Shown here: positions 15,036 through 23,436 of the stretch, piece by piece
Position numbering within the stretch: position 1 is the first letter of the stretch
Layout: each line of letters opens with the position of its first letter
Origin: Oscillospiraceae bacterium
GTDB taxonomy: Bacteria; Bacillota; Clostridia; Oscillospirales; Oscillospiraceae
Direction: 5' to 3'
NCBI GenBank assembly: GCA_009781695.1
Contig: WQVH01000017.1
Coordinates: 1-37,369 of the forward strand
DNA: 37,369 bases
Notes under the pieces: generated by a model
Databases searched by the model: none
What the model was told of the DNA's origin: nothing
The model's input: only the letters and a program-made list of their open reading frames with translations
Program-made: the position numbers and the translations under genes

Positions 15036-16790
15036 ATGAGAAAAGTTGTACTGATTCCAACGTACTGGTCGCGCAACAAATCAGAAGGATGGCAAGAAGG
15101 CGATGCGATCTATGACCATCCCACACCGCTTGACGGCGAAGGAACCCTTGCACGCACACTGGAAAGCATGGAAATACTCACGCCCAAAGACTTCAAACTT
15201 GTACTGCTCATATGCCCAACCACTCCGGACATTGCACAAGCGGCGGAAAAGCGTGTTGTGGAAATTGTCCGAGCGGTAGACCTCAAAGCAGAGACATATA
15301 TCTTCACAATATCAGATCTTGCTCGTATATCAGAAATCATTTACGAGACAGATACCCTGCATAGGACATCGCCATTACTATCCATGATAGGCTATGCCAA
15401 TGTGAGAAACATGTGCTTACTATGTGCGGACATCCTTTCTGCTGATGCGGCGATTCTCATCGATGATGACGAGGTTTTTGAAAAAGCGGATTGGGTTGAA
15501 CGCTCAGTTGAATTTTTGGGTAAGCGCATATATGGAGATGTGGTCTATGGTATGGCCGGTTATTACATCAACAAGCATGATCAGTATTACGATGATGTAA
15601 AAACCGAATCGTGGATGACCCACTGGGATCGATTTGGTGCAAAAGCCAAAGCATTTGACGAGATAATAGGGTGCGCCCCAAGAATAAAGCGCACACCATT
15701 TGCATTTGGCGGTGCCATGATTATTCATCGGGACATGTTCCAAAGCGTACCATTTGATCCGCATATCACCCGAGGCGAAGATATTGACTATGTAATCAAT
15801 AGCAAGATGTATGGATTTTCCTTTTTTCTGGACAATACGCTGTCGATAAAACACTTGCCGGAACCTAAAAAACACCCCGAATGGAAGCGCATTCGTGAAG
15901 ATATCTATCGCTTCGTATATGAAAAAGCAAAGATATCTTCCCAACACAAGACAGGGAATATGGTCATGGTAACACCGGAGGACTTTGATCCTTATCCGGG
16001 AGAATTTTTGCGTGATGACCTTGATGAAAAGATATTCCGATCCAACATGATGCTTGCCGTTGACTACATGCTCAAAGGTGACCATGAGGGCTCTGCTGAG
16101 TCGCTCAATAATATTGCCATAGCACGCAAGGATGCAAAGCCCGGATTTGATGCCTTCTCTCGTTATCGCAACAACCAAAAACTATGGGAACAAATCAGCC
16201 TGATTGTATCTGAACGCAGGTATAGTCTAAGAAAAATCATGGAAGCGCACAATCTGACCAATAGGCCGATTGTCCGAAATGAGCAAAGCAAACGAATCAT
16301 AGAGCGGGGCGAAATTGTAGCAGAGCTCAAAAAAGCGCTTGAGTTTGAGTTGGCAGATGCGCAGTGGATTAGACTGGCAGCGTCATTCCATGTAAAAACT
16401 TATTATGAAAATGAAATACTCTTTATGAGTGGGGATTTTAACAACACCATGTACATCTTGCTCAAAGGTGAGCTTATACTATATTCAGGTGGTCGGGACG
16501 AAGGCGGAGAGATTGAAATAGCCCGACTGAAAAAAGGCGATGTCCTGGGCGAAAGTTGCATGACCAATCAACCCTTCACGCTCAATTGCAGAGCGGAACA
16601 GTTTACAGAACTCATCGGAATCGACAAAGAAGATATACACAAGTTAGTTGAAACCGACCCGATATTGGGTGCAAAATTCTTTCAAAGGATATTGACAAAA
16701 GTCGTTGAAAAAGTCCGGCACAACAACATGTACAACCTCAGTTTGGGCACAAGTGCCGTGCTTGACACCTATATTGATCCGGAGGAGTAA
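15036..16790 (+). CDS. GT-A-like glycosyltransferase fused to a cyclic-nucleotide-binding-type domain
   Basis: This 584-residue two-part protein has an N-terminal half (1-300) resembling a GT2/GT-A enzyme. It shows IPTYW at the start, PLDGEGTLARTLESM (31-45), a DDD motif (143-145), FGGAMIIHRD (224-233) and RGEDIDY (246-252). A helical linker (about 330-430) leads to a beta-roll domain (436-565) of the CRP/cNMP-binding type, with ILLKGELILYSGG, KKGDVLGES and a final helix. The phosphate-binding cassette is altered: after G505-E506 the usual P-R is P-F (513-514), so binding of cAMP or cGMP is doubtful. There is no HTH, so it is not a transcription factor. The start at 15036 has GGAAGGA 12 bases upstream, whereas the ATG at 15024 abuts it. 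Last gene of the cluster. Effector control of sugar transfer is inferred. Confidence 0.7.
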   Translation: MRKVVLIPTYWSRNKSEGWQEGDAIYDHPTPLDGEGTLARTLESMEILTPKDFKLVLLICPTTPDIAQAAEKRVVEIVRAVDLKAETYIFTISDLARISEIIYETDTLHRTSPLLSMIGYANVRNMCLLCADILSADAAILIDDDEVFEKADWVERSVEFLGKRIYGDVVYGMAGYYINKHDQYYDDVKTESWMTHWDRFGAKAKAFDEIIGCAPRIKRTPFAFGGAMIIHRDMFQSVPFDPHITRGEDIDYVINSKMYGFSFFLDNTLSIKHLPEPKKHPEWKRIREDIYRFVYEKAKISSQHKTGNMVMVTPEDFDPYPGEFLRDDLDEKIFRSNMMLAVDYMLKGDHEGSAESLNNIAIARKDAKPGFDAFSRYRNNQKLWEQISLIVSERRYSLRKIMEAHNLTNRPIVRNEQSKRIIERGEIVAELKKALEFELADAQWIRLAASFHVKTYYENEILFMSGDFNNTMYILLKGELILYSGGRDEGGEIEIARLKKGDVLGESCMTNQPFTLNCRAEQFTELIGIDKEDIHKLVETDPILGAKFFQRILTKVVEKVRHNNMYNLSLGTSAVLDTYIDPEE

Positions 16791-16848
16791 GGGGTGACAG
16801 ACCTCGGTCGCCCGCAATATTCGGAGGATTTGATGTATTTATCGGGAA

Positions 16849-16877
16849 TTGTATTTTTTGCCAAAATGCGATAGGAT
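16849..16877 (+). promoter_or_regulatory. Promoter of the RhuM-family gene
   Basis: TTGTAT (16849-16854) and TAGGAT (16872-16877) are 17 bases apart, 24 bases before the ATG. Confidence 0.45.
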
Positions 16878-16900
16878 AAAGTTCGTAATAGGAGGTTGTG

Positions 16901-17926
16901 ATGGATAAAAACGGTTTGCAGTATCAGATTTATAAGTTGGACAACGAAAACGAAATAAATGCCCTCGTAAGAGATGAAACAATTTGGCTCACCCAAAAAG
17001 CTATGGGTGAGTTGTTTGACGTTGACAGAACCTCTATATCAAGGCATTTGAAAAACGTCTTTGAAAGTGAAGAGCTAGAGGAAAAAGTGGTTAGTGCAGA
17101 AATTGCACATACCACTCAACACGGTGCATTGTCTGATAAAACACAGACTAAGCCTATAAAATTTTATAGCCTTGATGCCATCATATCCGTTGGCTATCGC
17201 GTGAACTCTCTTAAAGCCACACGTTTTAGACAATGGGCAACGAAAATTCTAAAGGAATTTATGACAAAAGGCTTTGTATTGGATGATGAACGCTTAAAGC
17301 AGGGCGAAACAGTCTTTGGCAAGGACTATTTCAAAGAGCTTTTAGAGCGTGTTCGCTCCATCCGTGCCAGCGAACGCCGAATATGGTTGCAGATAACTGA
17401 TATTTTTGCTGAGATAAGTGCCGATTATGATAAAGATAGCCCTATTACAAGGGATTTCTATGCTATGGTGCAAAACAAATTTCATTTTGCTATCACAGGA
17501 CATACGGCAGCAGAAATAATTCATGACCGAGTAGACAGCAATCTTGACAACATGGGATTAGTTACATGGAAGAACTCCCCCGATGGTCGCATTCTTAAAG
17601 GTGATGTATCTATTGCTAAAAATTATTTGAACGAGCAGGAAATACGCCGTTTGGAAAGAAGTGTGTCGGGCTTTTTTGACTATGTGGAGGATTTAATTGA
17701 AGATGAAGTTTTGCTGAAAATGGAGGACTTCGCTACCAGTATAGACGAGTTCTTAAAATTCCGCAGATACAAAGTTTTGATTGGCAGTGGCAAGATGTCA
17801 ATGATTGCGGCGAAAGAGAAAGCCCACGCCGAGTATGCCGTTTTCAATAAGACACAAAAAATCAATTCTGATTTTGAAAAGCAGATAGCGAAAATCGGGA
17901 GCGAGTTGAAAAATGATGGCAAATAA
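16901..17926 (+). CDS. RhuM-family protein
   Basis: This 341-residue protein belongs to the RhuM family, first named from a Salmonella pathogenicity island. Visible hallmarks are the N-terminal ETIWLTQKAMGELFDVDRTSISRHLKN helix-turn-helix-like region (about 24-50), FYSLDAIISVGYRVNSLKATRFRQWAT (about 85-111), GKDYFKELLERVRSIRASERR (about 139-160) and ITGHTAAEIIHDRVD. The molecular function is not known. These genes are often found on genomic islands, near restriction-modification or toxin-antitoxin loci. GGAGG lies 5 bases before the ATG; a GTG three bases earlier is too close to the ribosome binding site. Its 3' end overlaps a decayed antitoxin-like gene by 14 bases, which suggests the region arrived as an accessory module. 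Confidence 0.85.
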   Translation: MDKNGLQYQIYKLDNENEINALVRDETIWLTQKAMGELFDVDRTSISRHLKNVFESEELEEKVVSAEIAHTTQHGALSDKTQTKPIKFYSLDAIISVGYRVNSLKATRFRQWATKILKEFMTKGFVLDDERLKQGETVFGKDYFKELLERVRSIRASERRIWLQITDIFAEISADYDKDSPITRDFYAMVQNKFHFAITGHTAAEIIHDRVDSNLDNMGLVTWKNSPDGRILKGDVSIAKNYLNEQEIRRLERSVSGFFDYVEDLIEDEVLLKMEDFATSIDEFLKFRRYKVLIGSGKMSMIAAKEKAHAEYAVFNKTQKINSDFEKQIAKIGSELKNDGK

Positions 17927-18129
17927 TACAGATATGTTTTATAGGCAGATTATAGCCGAGCAGCGGTTGCCGTTCCAGCCTGTTGTTGCTCCTACGTTAG
18001 AGGAACAACTCACTGCGGCAATCGCAAAAAAATATCCCAAGAGTAAAACTCGAAGCAGACGAAAATGGGTACGCCATTGTTGATAAAGATAAGCACCCCG
18101 AAATCTACGATTGGGCGGTGAATGGTTGA
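17913..18129 (+). pseudogene. Frameshifted small antitoxin-like gene
   Basis: An ATG at 17913, overlapping the RhuM-family gene end, opens a frame (ANNTDMFYRQIIAEQRLPF and on) that reads into KKYP and then stops at 18081-18083. One frame over, a sensible sequence continues from about 18037 (RVKLEADENGYAIVDKDKHP) to WAVNG and TGA at 18127. A single-base change around 18036-18042, near CCCAAGAG and just after a run of seven A, reconciles them into a protein of about 70 residues. Position directly upstream of a MazF-like remnant suggests it was the antitoxin. The family was not recognised with certainty. A sequencing error could also produce the frameshift. Confidence 0.6.
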
Positions 18130-18294
18130 TGAATTCTTACGACATTCCATATTGCTTATGTGTCTTGGGGCGGCGATGGAAAACGCTGCCCTGTTTTGAT
18201 ATTGGCCTCCGATAGTAAAGAGGTCACAGTTTTTCAGATTACTTCAAAGTTTCTATCGAAACGAAAGCATAATTGTGATATTATAGCAGCATAA
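18129..18294 (+). pseudogene. Degraded MazF/PemK-like toxin remnant
   Basis: An ATG at 18129, overlapping the preceding stop, starts MNSYD in one frame. The recognisable toxin sequence FHIAYVSWGGDGKRCPVLIL lies in another frame from 18145 and continues (ASDSKEVTVFQITSKFLSK) to TAA at 18292. The GDGKR-x-PVL(I/V)L core and VTVFxITSK strand match the N-terminal half of MazF/PemK endoribonucleases. One frameshift near 18141-18146 is needed, and the C-terminal half (about 50-60 residues) is missing, so the gene looks non-functional. With the broken partner upstream, it appears to be a decayed toxin-antitoxin pair. Confidence 0.6.
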
Positions 18295-18335
18295 ATCACC
18301 GAACTTATCAAATTTAAATAGGAGGCGCTACGCAA

Positions 18336-19421
18336 ATGAAAAAAGGACATATTGACAAACTCGTAAACCTCATGAAAGCTGAAAAAATGGACGCCATCTT
18401 GGTCTGTCCATCCGAAGAACTCAAATTCCTCATAGGATTCTCCCCTATGATGTGCGAACGATTCCAAGGCATGTTCATCAAAAGTGACGGAGATGTATTT
18501 TATCTGTGCAACTCAATTTACACAGGTGAACTTGAACTCGTGCTTACCGACAAAAGAATCCTCACCTGGTACGACAGAGAATTTATGGCAGAAGCAGTAC
18601 ATATACTGCTTGATGGAGAAGGGCTTGTCGGCAAGAAGATTGGCGTTAACTCGACAGCGCCTGCATTTAATTTGGCAGATATCACAGAAAAGTCCGGCAT
18701 AACATTTGTAAATGCCAGACCGATTCTCGAAGAGATGCGTATCATCAAATCAGCCGAAGAACTTGAAAATCTAAGGATTTCTGCGTCCATAACAGACAAA
18801 GTATTCAGCGATGTCATTAAGTTTATTAAGCCCGGAATGAAAGAAGCCGAAATAAATGACTTCGTAACTTCCGAAATGGTAAAACATGGCGGAACCAACC
18901 CTTGGGCGCTTATTGCATCCGGGCCAAATTCCAGTTATCCGCACTATCGGGGGAATGCCCGCACTATAGAAGCTCAAGATGTGATCCTGTTTGACTTTGG
19001 CTGCGCATATAACGATATGTGCTCTGATATGTCCCGCATGATATTTGTTGGAGCACCTACGGGAGAGCAAAAGAAAATCTACGAACTTTGCCGCCAATCG
19101 ACCGAGGCGGGCGAAGCGGCATGTTTTGAGGGTGCATTTATTCCTGATATTGAAAAAATATCCAGAAAAGTCATCGAAGATGCAGGTTACGGCGAATACT
19201 TTACCACACGATTGGGTCATGGTATTGGATTTATGGGACACGAAGCGCCTGATATCAAGCTCAGTAATCCCAGAAAGCTTGAAAAAGGCATGAGCTTTAC
19301 CATCGAGCCGGGCATAAACTTACCGGGAAAATTTGGAATGCGTGTTGAAGATGTCGTTGCCATTACTGAAAATGGCACTGAAATCCTTAACAAATCCACG
19401 CATGATATGGTGGTTGTCTAG
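18336..19421 (+). CDS. M24-family metallopeptidase (Xaa-Pro aminopeptidase/dipeptidase type)
   Basis: This 361-residue pita-bread peptidase has the creatinase-type N-domain (1-135) and catalytic domain (136-361). All five metal ligands are present: D220 and D231 (FDFGCAYNDMCSDMSR), H295 (GHGIGF), E324 (TIEPGI) and E338 (RVEDVV). Family members remove an N-terminal residue before proline or split X-Pro dipeptides. It is cytoplasmic, with no signal. AGGAGG is 10 bases before the ATG. It could complement the exported S15 peptidase by degrading imported X-Pro dipeptides, though the genes are 7 kb apart. Whether it is PepP- or PepQ-like was not decided, so no symbol is given. Confidence 0.9.
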   Translation: MKKGHIDKLVNLMKAEKMDAILVCPSEELKFLIGFSPMMCERFQGMFIKSDGDVFYLCNSIYTGELELVLTDKRILTWYDREFMAEAVHILLDGEGLVGKKIGVNSTAPAFNLADITEKSGITFVNARPILEEMRIIKSAEELENLRISASITDKVFSDVIKFIKPGMKEAEINDFVTSEMVKHGGTNPWALIASGPNSSYPHYRGNARTIEAQDVILFDFGCAYNDMCSDMSRMIFVGAPTGEQKKIYELCRQSTEAGEAACFEGAFIPDIEKISRKVIEDAGYGEYFTTRLGHGIGFMGHEAPDIKLSNPRKLEKGMSFTIEPGINLPGKFGMRVEDVVAITENGTEILNKSTHDMVVV

Positions 19422-19492
19422 GCGTATATCCTTAAGCGCCAAACTACGATAATAAAAATTTGAGTTTGCCGATTTCGCATATATAAAACAAC

Positions 19493-19519
19493 GCTCCGGA
19501 AGGTTGATTTTTCCGGAGC
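19493..19519. terminator. Bidirectional terminator between M24 peptidase and ABC exporter
   Basis: GCTCCGGAA (19493-19501) pairs perfectly with TTCCGGAGC (19511-19519) around a 9-base loop. On the plus strand it is followed by TTAGACTTTT; on the minus strand by GTTGTTTTAT, the better T-run. It sits between convergent genes. Confidence 0.65.
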
Positions 19520-19542
19520 TTAGACTTTTCAGAAACTAAATT

Positions 19543-19564
19543 TTTTTCGAGTATACTCGAAAAA
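19543..19564. repeat. Perfect 22 bp palindrome near the exporter 3' end
   Basis: Five T, then CGAGTATACTCG, then five A form a perfect palindrome at 19543-19564, 10 bases past the stop of the minus-strand exporter gene. It may be part of that gene's termination signal, but a loop-less palindrome is more typical of a protein-binding site. Confidence 0.35.
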
Positions 19565-19574
19565 CTTTGCACCC

Positions 19575-21383
19575 TTACTTACTCAATTCCTCAAGCCGCA
19601 TCGCTTTATAAAGCGCACTATAATGCCCATCGGCAGCAATTAAATCAGCATGAGTCCCCCGCTCAACAATCTTACCATCCTCAACAACCAAAATGATATC
19701 TGCCCGAGCGATCGTTGAAAGCCTGTGGGCAATGATAAACGAAGTGCGCCCCTCAAGCATATGAGAGACCGCATCTTGAATGAGCAGCTCAGTTTCCGTA
19801 TCAATGCTTGAAGTGGCCTCATCTAAAATGAAAAACGGCGGATCGGCCAGTATTGCACGAGCAAATGAAACGAGCTGTTTTTCGCCTGTAGATAACTTAT
19901 CGCCGCCCTCGCCAACATCCGTAGCGTAACCTTCCGGCTGCCGCTCGGCGACGATATCTGCCGAAACAAGTTTGGCTGCGGCAATGACCTCATCATCGGT
20001 TGCATCCAACCTGCCATACCGAATATTCTCCATAATCGTACCCGAAAACAGATGAGGATCTTGAAGCACATAACCGAGCGCACAGTGTAGCCACAATTGT
20101 GAACGTTCCCGACTATCACGCCCGTCGATAAGCACACGCCCACGTGTTGGCTCATAAAACCTGCAAACCAAATTAACGATAGTAGACTTTCCCGCACCGG
20201 TTTCACCGACAATAGCAACCGTTGTTCCGGGAGGGATATCCAAAGTAAAATCTTCAAGAACATATTCATCGCCATCGGGATACATAAACCACACATTTTC
20301 AAATGTTACACGCCCAATGATAGACTCCCAATTTTCACGCTTTGGGTTAAATGTATCGCCATATTCTTCAATCACTTCCGGAGTATCGGTAACCATAATA
20401 GGCTCATTTATAATGCCTGTAACCCGCTCAATGCCGACCTGTGCGGTCATCATATCGGATATGATTCCGACGATTTGAACCACAGGCTCAATGACGCTGA
20501 CCGCATAGGTGATAAAAGCCGCCAAAATGCCAAAATCCAAGAGCTGCTCATGAACTAAAAAGCCGCCTCTATAAAGCACGATACTCAGCGCAATAGACCC
20601 AAGTGAAATAACTAGCGGAAGCATAACCGCCGTCAGCCGTGCGGTGCGTACTGATTCTTTGCTCATGGAGTCAGAAAGCTTTTCAAACTCCTTGCGATTT
20701 AAATCCTCAATAACTAAAGTCTTCGAAGTCTTAGACCCGGTGATGCCCTCATTATATGCCCCTGTGATTAGTGAATTGACTTCACGCACTTTCCTGTTAA
20801 CGATGACGATCTTTCTCTGGAAAAGCCAAGCAATAACTCCGGCCACCGGAATGATCAGCACCAATATTACAGCCAGCACCGGACTGAGAATAAACATAAA
20901 GACAACACAAAATGCGATATAAAATATACTAAATAGCGCATGTGAAAATCCCCAAGAAACCATCCCTGAAATGCGATCTGTATCAGACATGACTCTGCCG
21001 ATTAAATAACCGACAGAGGTGACATTGTGAAATGATAGAGGGAGCTTTTGAAGATGAACAAAGCAGTCTCGCCTGAGCATTAGACCCATTCTCATTTCGA
21101 CATCCATATACTGCTTTGCATAAAAGAGCACACACACACCGACAAAGACTATAGCCAAAAAGAATACGATTGCAAATGGAATCAAGCCTTCGGTAGATTG
21201 AGGCATGACAAAATTGTTGACGGCAAAACTGGTAAATAGTGGATACGCAGCCTCAACCACTGTAGATATGAGCATGATCGCCGTGGCCAGGATAGTCTGC
21301 TTTTTTAGTTTTCCGAAGTATGGGAGGAGTCTCAGCCACATCTTAAGACTCAGGCCGCCGGAAACTTCTTGATCTTCTTTCAA
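19575..21383 (-). CDS. ABC exporter half-transporter, active Walker B partner
   Basis: This 602-residue half-transporter has six membrane helices (about residues 30-310) and a C-terminal ATPase: Walker A GETGAGKST (393-401), Walker B with catalytic E522 (FFILDEA) and H-loop H553. The signature motif is atypical, LSTGE (497-501) instead of LSGGQ. It forms a heterodimer with the upstream 598-residue partner, as in BmrCD/LmrCD-type exporters of drugs, peptides or lipids. The degenerate signature faces the degenerate Walker B of the partner, giving one weak and one active ATP site. The start is TTG at 21383 with AAAGGA 10 bases upstream. No in-frame ATG or GTG lies between it and an upstream stop. 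Confidence 0.9.
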   Translation of the reverse strand: MKEDQEVSGGLSLKMWLRLLPYFGKLKKQTILATAIMLISTVVEAAYPLFTSFAVNNFVMPQSTEGLIPFAIVFFLAIVFVGVCVLFYAKQYMDVEMRMGLMLRRDCFVHLQKLPLSFHNVTSVGYLIGRVMSDTDRISGMVSWGFSHALFSIFYIAFCVVFMFILSPVLAVILVLIIPVAGVIAWLFQRKIVIVNRKVREVNSLITGAYNEGITGSKTSKTLVIEDLNRKEFEKLSDSMSKESVRTARLTAVMLPLVISLGSIALSIVLYRGGFLVHEQLLDFGILAAFITYAVSVIEPVVQIVGIISDMMTAQVGIERVTGIINEPIMVTDTPEVIEEYGDTFNPKRENWESIIGRVTFENVWFMYPDGDEYVLEDFTLDIPPGTTVAIVGETGAGKSTIVNLVCRFYEPTRGRVLIDGRDSRERSQLWLHCALGYVLQDPHLFSGTIMENIRYGRLDATDDEVIAAAKLVSADIVAERQPEGYATDVGEGGDKLSTGEKQLVSFARAILADPPFFILDEATSSIDTETELLIQDAVSHMLEGRTSFIIAHRLSTIARADIILVVEDGKIVERGTHADLIAADGHYSALYKAMRLEELSK

Positions 21384-21404
21384 AATATCATCGTCCTTTA
21401 CATC

Positions 21405-21452
21405 TTTGGCTCCCTCGCGAGGGAGCTGTCAGCAACGCTGACTGAGGGAGTT
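21405..21452. repeat. Dispersed palindromic repeat, full copy
   Basis: The perfect palindrome GCTCCCTCGCGAGGGAGC (21409-21426) is followed by TGTCAGCAACGCTGACTGAG and GGAGTT. The arrangement resembles a repeat that I recall being common between genes in gut Clostridia. The last 15 bases, GCTGACTGAGGGAGT (21437-21451), recur exactly at 26452-26466. It lies between the two exporter genes and just upstream of the TTG-started gene's ribosome binding site. Confidence 0.7.
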
Positions 21453-21484
21453 AAAACCCACCACAAACATCTTGCAAAAACCAC

Positions 21485-23281
21485 CTACTCGACTGTATAA
21501 CCGCTTTGCAAATCATAAATTCGCCGATAAATACCATTGTGCTCAATTAATTGCGTATGAGAACCAATCTCTGCGATATGCCCGTCCTCAAGTACCATGA
21601 TGGTATCTGCCGTCATCAGTGTTGAAACCCTATGTGATATAAGCACCACCGTAGCCCCGGAAGTGTCCATGCGTAGCGAATCGCGTATCTTGGCATCCGT
21701 CTCCATATCAAGTGCAGACATAGAATCATCAAACACCATGATCGGCGCATCCATCATAAGCGTTCGCGCAATGGCGACACGTTGCTTCTGGCCGCCTGAC
21801 AGCGTTACCCCGCGCTCACCGACCAACGTCTCATAACCCTTTACAAAGGCCATGATATTGTCGTCCACCGCAGCAATACGTGCCTTTTCACGCACCCTAT
21901 CCAAATCACGATTCCGTGAAGCGATATCGATATTTTCAAATATTGACCTGGAAAATAAAAACGGCTCTTGCAGAACCACCCCAACATGCCGTCTCAAATA
22001 AGCCCGATCAATGTCCTTAATATTTACCCCTCCGATGGTAATCGTACCGCAGTTATCCGGCAGATCATATAGCCGGTTGAGCAAATATGTAACCGTTGAC
22101 TTTCCGGCTCCTGTAGCACCAAGGATTGCAAAAGTCGAACCGTGTTTTATCGTGAAACTGATATTTTTTAAAACAGGATTTTCTTCATAAGTAAAGCTGA
22201 CATTATCAAACACGATATCACGATCCATAGGCGGTTTCAATGAATCCGGTTCAGCGGTCTCGGCGGGCGCATCAAAAATGACCTTGATTCTCTTGAGTGA
22301 CACACCGGTTTTGCTCATCTCTGTGAGCAACCGCCCAAGACCACGGACAGGCCACATCAGTGTAAGTGTATAACTGATAAAAACGAGCAAATCACCAAAT
22401 GTGATTGATCCTGTAGCGGCAAAATATGAGCCGACAACAATGACCGCAAGCAGCTGCGTTGCCGAGGCGATATCGCCAATGCCCCAATAAAAACCAAATG
22501 TGTATCCAAGTGAAAGCCACTTATTGGTATAGTCTATATTTTTTTCATCAAAACGCTCAGTTTCATAAGCCTCTCTGCCAAAAGCGCGAACGACCCGAAC
22601 GCCTGTCAAATTTTCTTGCACCCTGACCATGAGTGCACCTTCGGCCTCATCACAAGCCATGAATTTGTGTGAAATGCGCTTGTAAAAATACAAGGAATAG
22701 CTTAAGGTGATAGGGATGAATACCAAAACAATCAGCGATAAAGTAACATTTATAGAGAACATGATAAGATATGCAATGATAATGAGTATGGCGATCCTGA
22801 GCACTTCGATGAGTTGCTGAAAGACAAATCGCCTGATCGTATCAACATCAGAGGTGCAACGCTGTATGATATCACCGGTGAGATTTTTAGTATGCCACTC
22901 AAAAGGCAGATTCTGTGTGTGTGAAAAAAGCTGATCACGAAGTCTTTTTGTAAAGGTCTCAGAACCTTTTGCCATGTTGATGCGTGACAGATAATTGAAG
23001 ACACCTGAAAGTATAGCGCTTGCTGCGGCGAAGATAGCACAAACCATAAGGCTCAAAGTGAAGTTATCTGGCTGTGCAAATGTTTCATAAAGCCACATGA
23101 CCGGGCCGGGCAAAGCGGTGTCCTCTCCACCAATGACGGAATCAATAGTAAAACCAACGATCAGCGGCGTAACAAAACCCAGAAGCGCTGCAATAGATGA
23201 TGCAACAACGGAAAACAGAAAAAAGCGCTTGATTCCTCTTGCGAAATCCAGCATCATGTTTAATAATGATATATCTCTCAT
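21485..23281 (-). CDS. ABC exporter half-transporter, degenerate Walker B partner
   Basis: This 598-residue half-transporter has six predicted membrane helices (about 20-320) and an ATPase domain: Walker A GATGAGKST (388-396), canonical signature LSGGQ (494-498), and H550. The catalytic glutamate after Walker B is replaced by aspartate (FDDS, D519), the mark of the inactive half-site in heterodimeric exporters. It is the first gene of the two-gene operon and partners the 602-residue protein, with 101 bases including the palindromic repeat between them. GAGG precedes the ATG. Substrate is unknown. The promoter is at 23316-23344. Confidence 0.9.
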   Translation of the reverse strand: MRDISLLNMMLDFARGIKRFFLFSVVASSIAALLGFVTPLIVGFTIDSVIGGEDTALPGPVMWLYETFAQPDNFTLSLMVCAIFAAASAILSGVFNYLSRINMAKGSETFTKRLRDQLFSHTQNLPFEWHTKNLTGDIIQRCTSDVDTIRRFVFQQLIEVLRIAILIIIAYLIMFSINVTLSLIVLVFIPITLSYSLYFYKRISHKFMACDEAEGALMVRVQENLTGVRVVRAFGREAYETERFDEKNIDYTNKWLSLGYTFGFYWGIGDIASATQLLAVIVVGSYFAATGSITFGDLLVFISYTLTLMWPVRGLGRLLTEMSKTGVSLKRIKVIFDAPAETAEPDSLKPPMDRDIVFDNVSFTYEENPVLKNISFTIKHGSTFAILGATGAGKSTVTYLLNRLYDLPDNCGTITIGGVNIKDIDRAYLRRHVGVVLQEPFLFSRSIFENIDIASRNRDLDRVREKARIAAVDDNIMAFVKGYETLVGERGVTLSGGQKQRVAIARTLMMDAPIMVFDDSMSALDMETDAKIRDSLRMDTSGATVVLISHRVSTLMTADTIMVLEDGHIAEIGSHTQLIEHNGIYRRIYDLQSGYTVE

Positions 23282-23315
23282 AGCTCAATTACCTCATTGT
23301 CCCTGTACCACCACC

Positions 23316-23344
23316 ATTCTATCACAATGTAGGTAAAATGTTAA
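23316..23344 (-). promoter_or_regulatory. Promoter of the heterodimeric exporter operon
   Basis: On the minus strand TTAACA (23344-23339), a 17-base spacer and TAGAAT (23321-23316) form a good promoter about 35 bases before the start codon at 23281. Confidence 0.6.
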
Positions 23345-23351
23345 GCAAATC

Positions 23352-23399
23352 GTAATATTTCTGTAAGACGAATGTAATCGGGCAATGTTATGGTATACA
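23352..23399 (+). promoter_or_regulatory. Phased direct repeats and promoter of the ABC/two-component operon
   Basis: GTAA occurs at 23352, 23363 and 23374, exactly 11 bases apart; the last two are TGTAA. A -10-like TATACA lies at 23394-23399, so the third repeat overlaps the -35 position, where no consensus box exists. OmpR-family response regulators bind such phased repeats to activate promoters with poor -35 boxes. Control by the regulator encoded at 27602 is inferred. GGCAAT/ATTGCC flank the -10 region at 23381-23386 and 23404-23409. Confidence 0.5.
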
Positions 23400-23436
23400 T
23401 GGTAATTGCCGAAAAATCAAATTAGGAGTAAAGATA

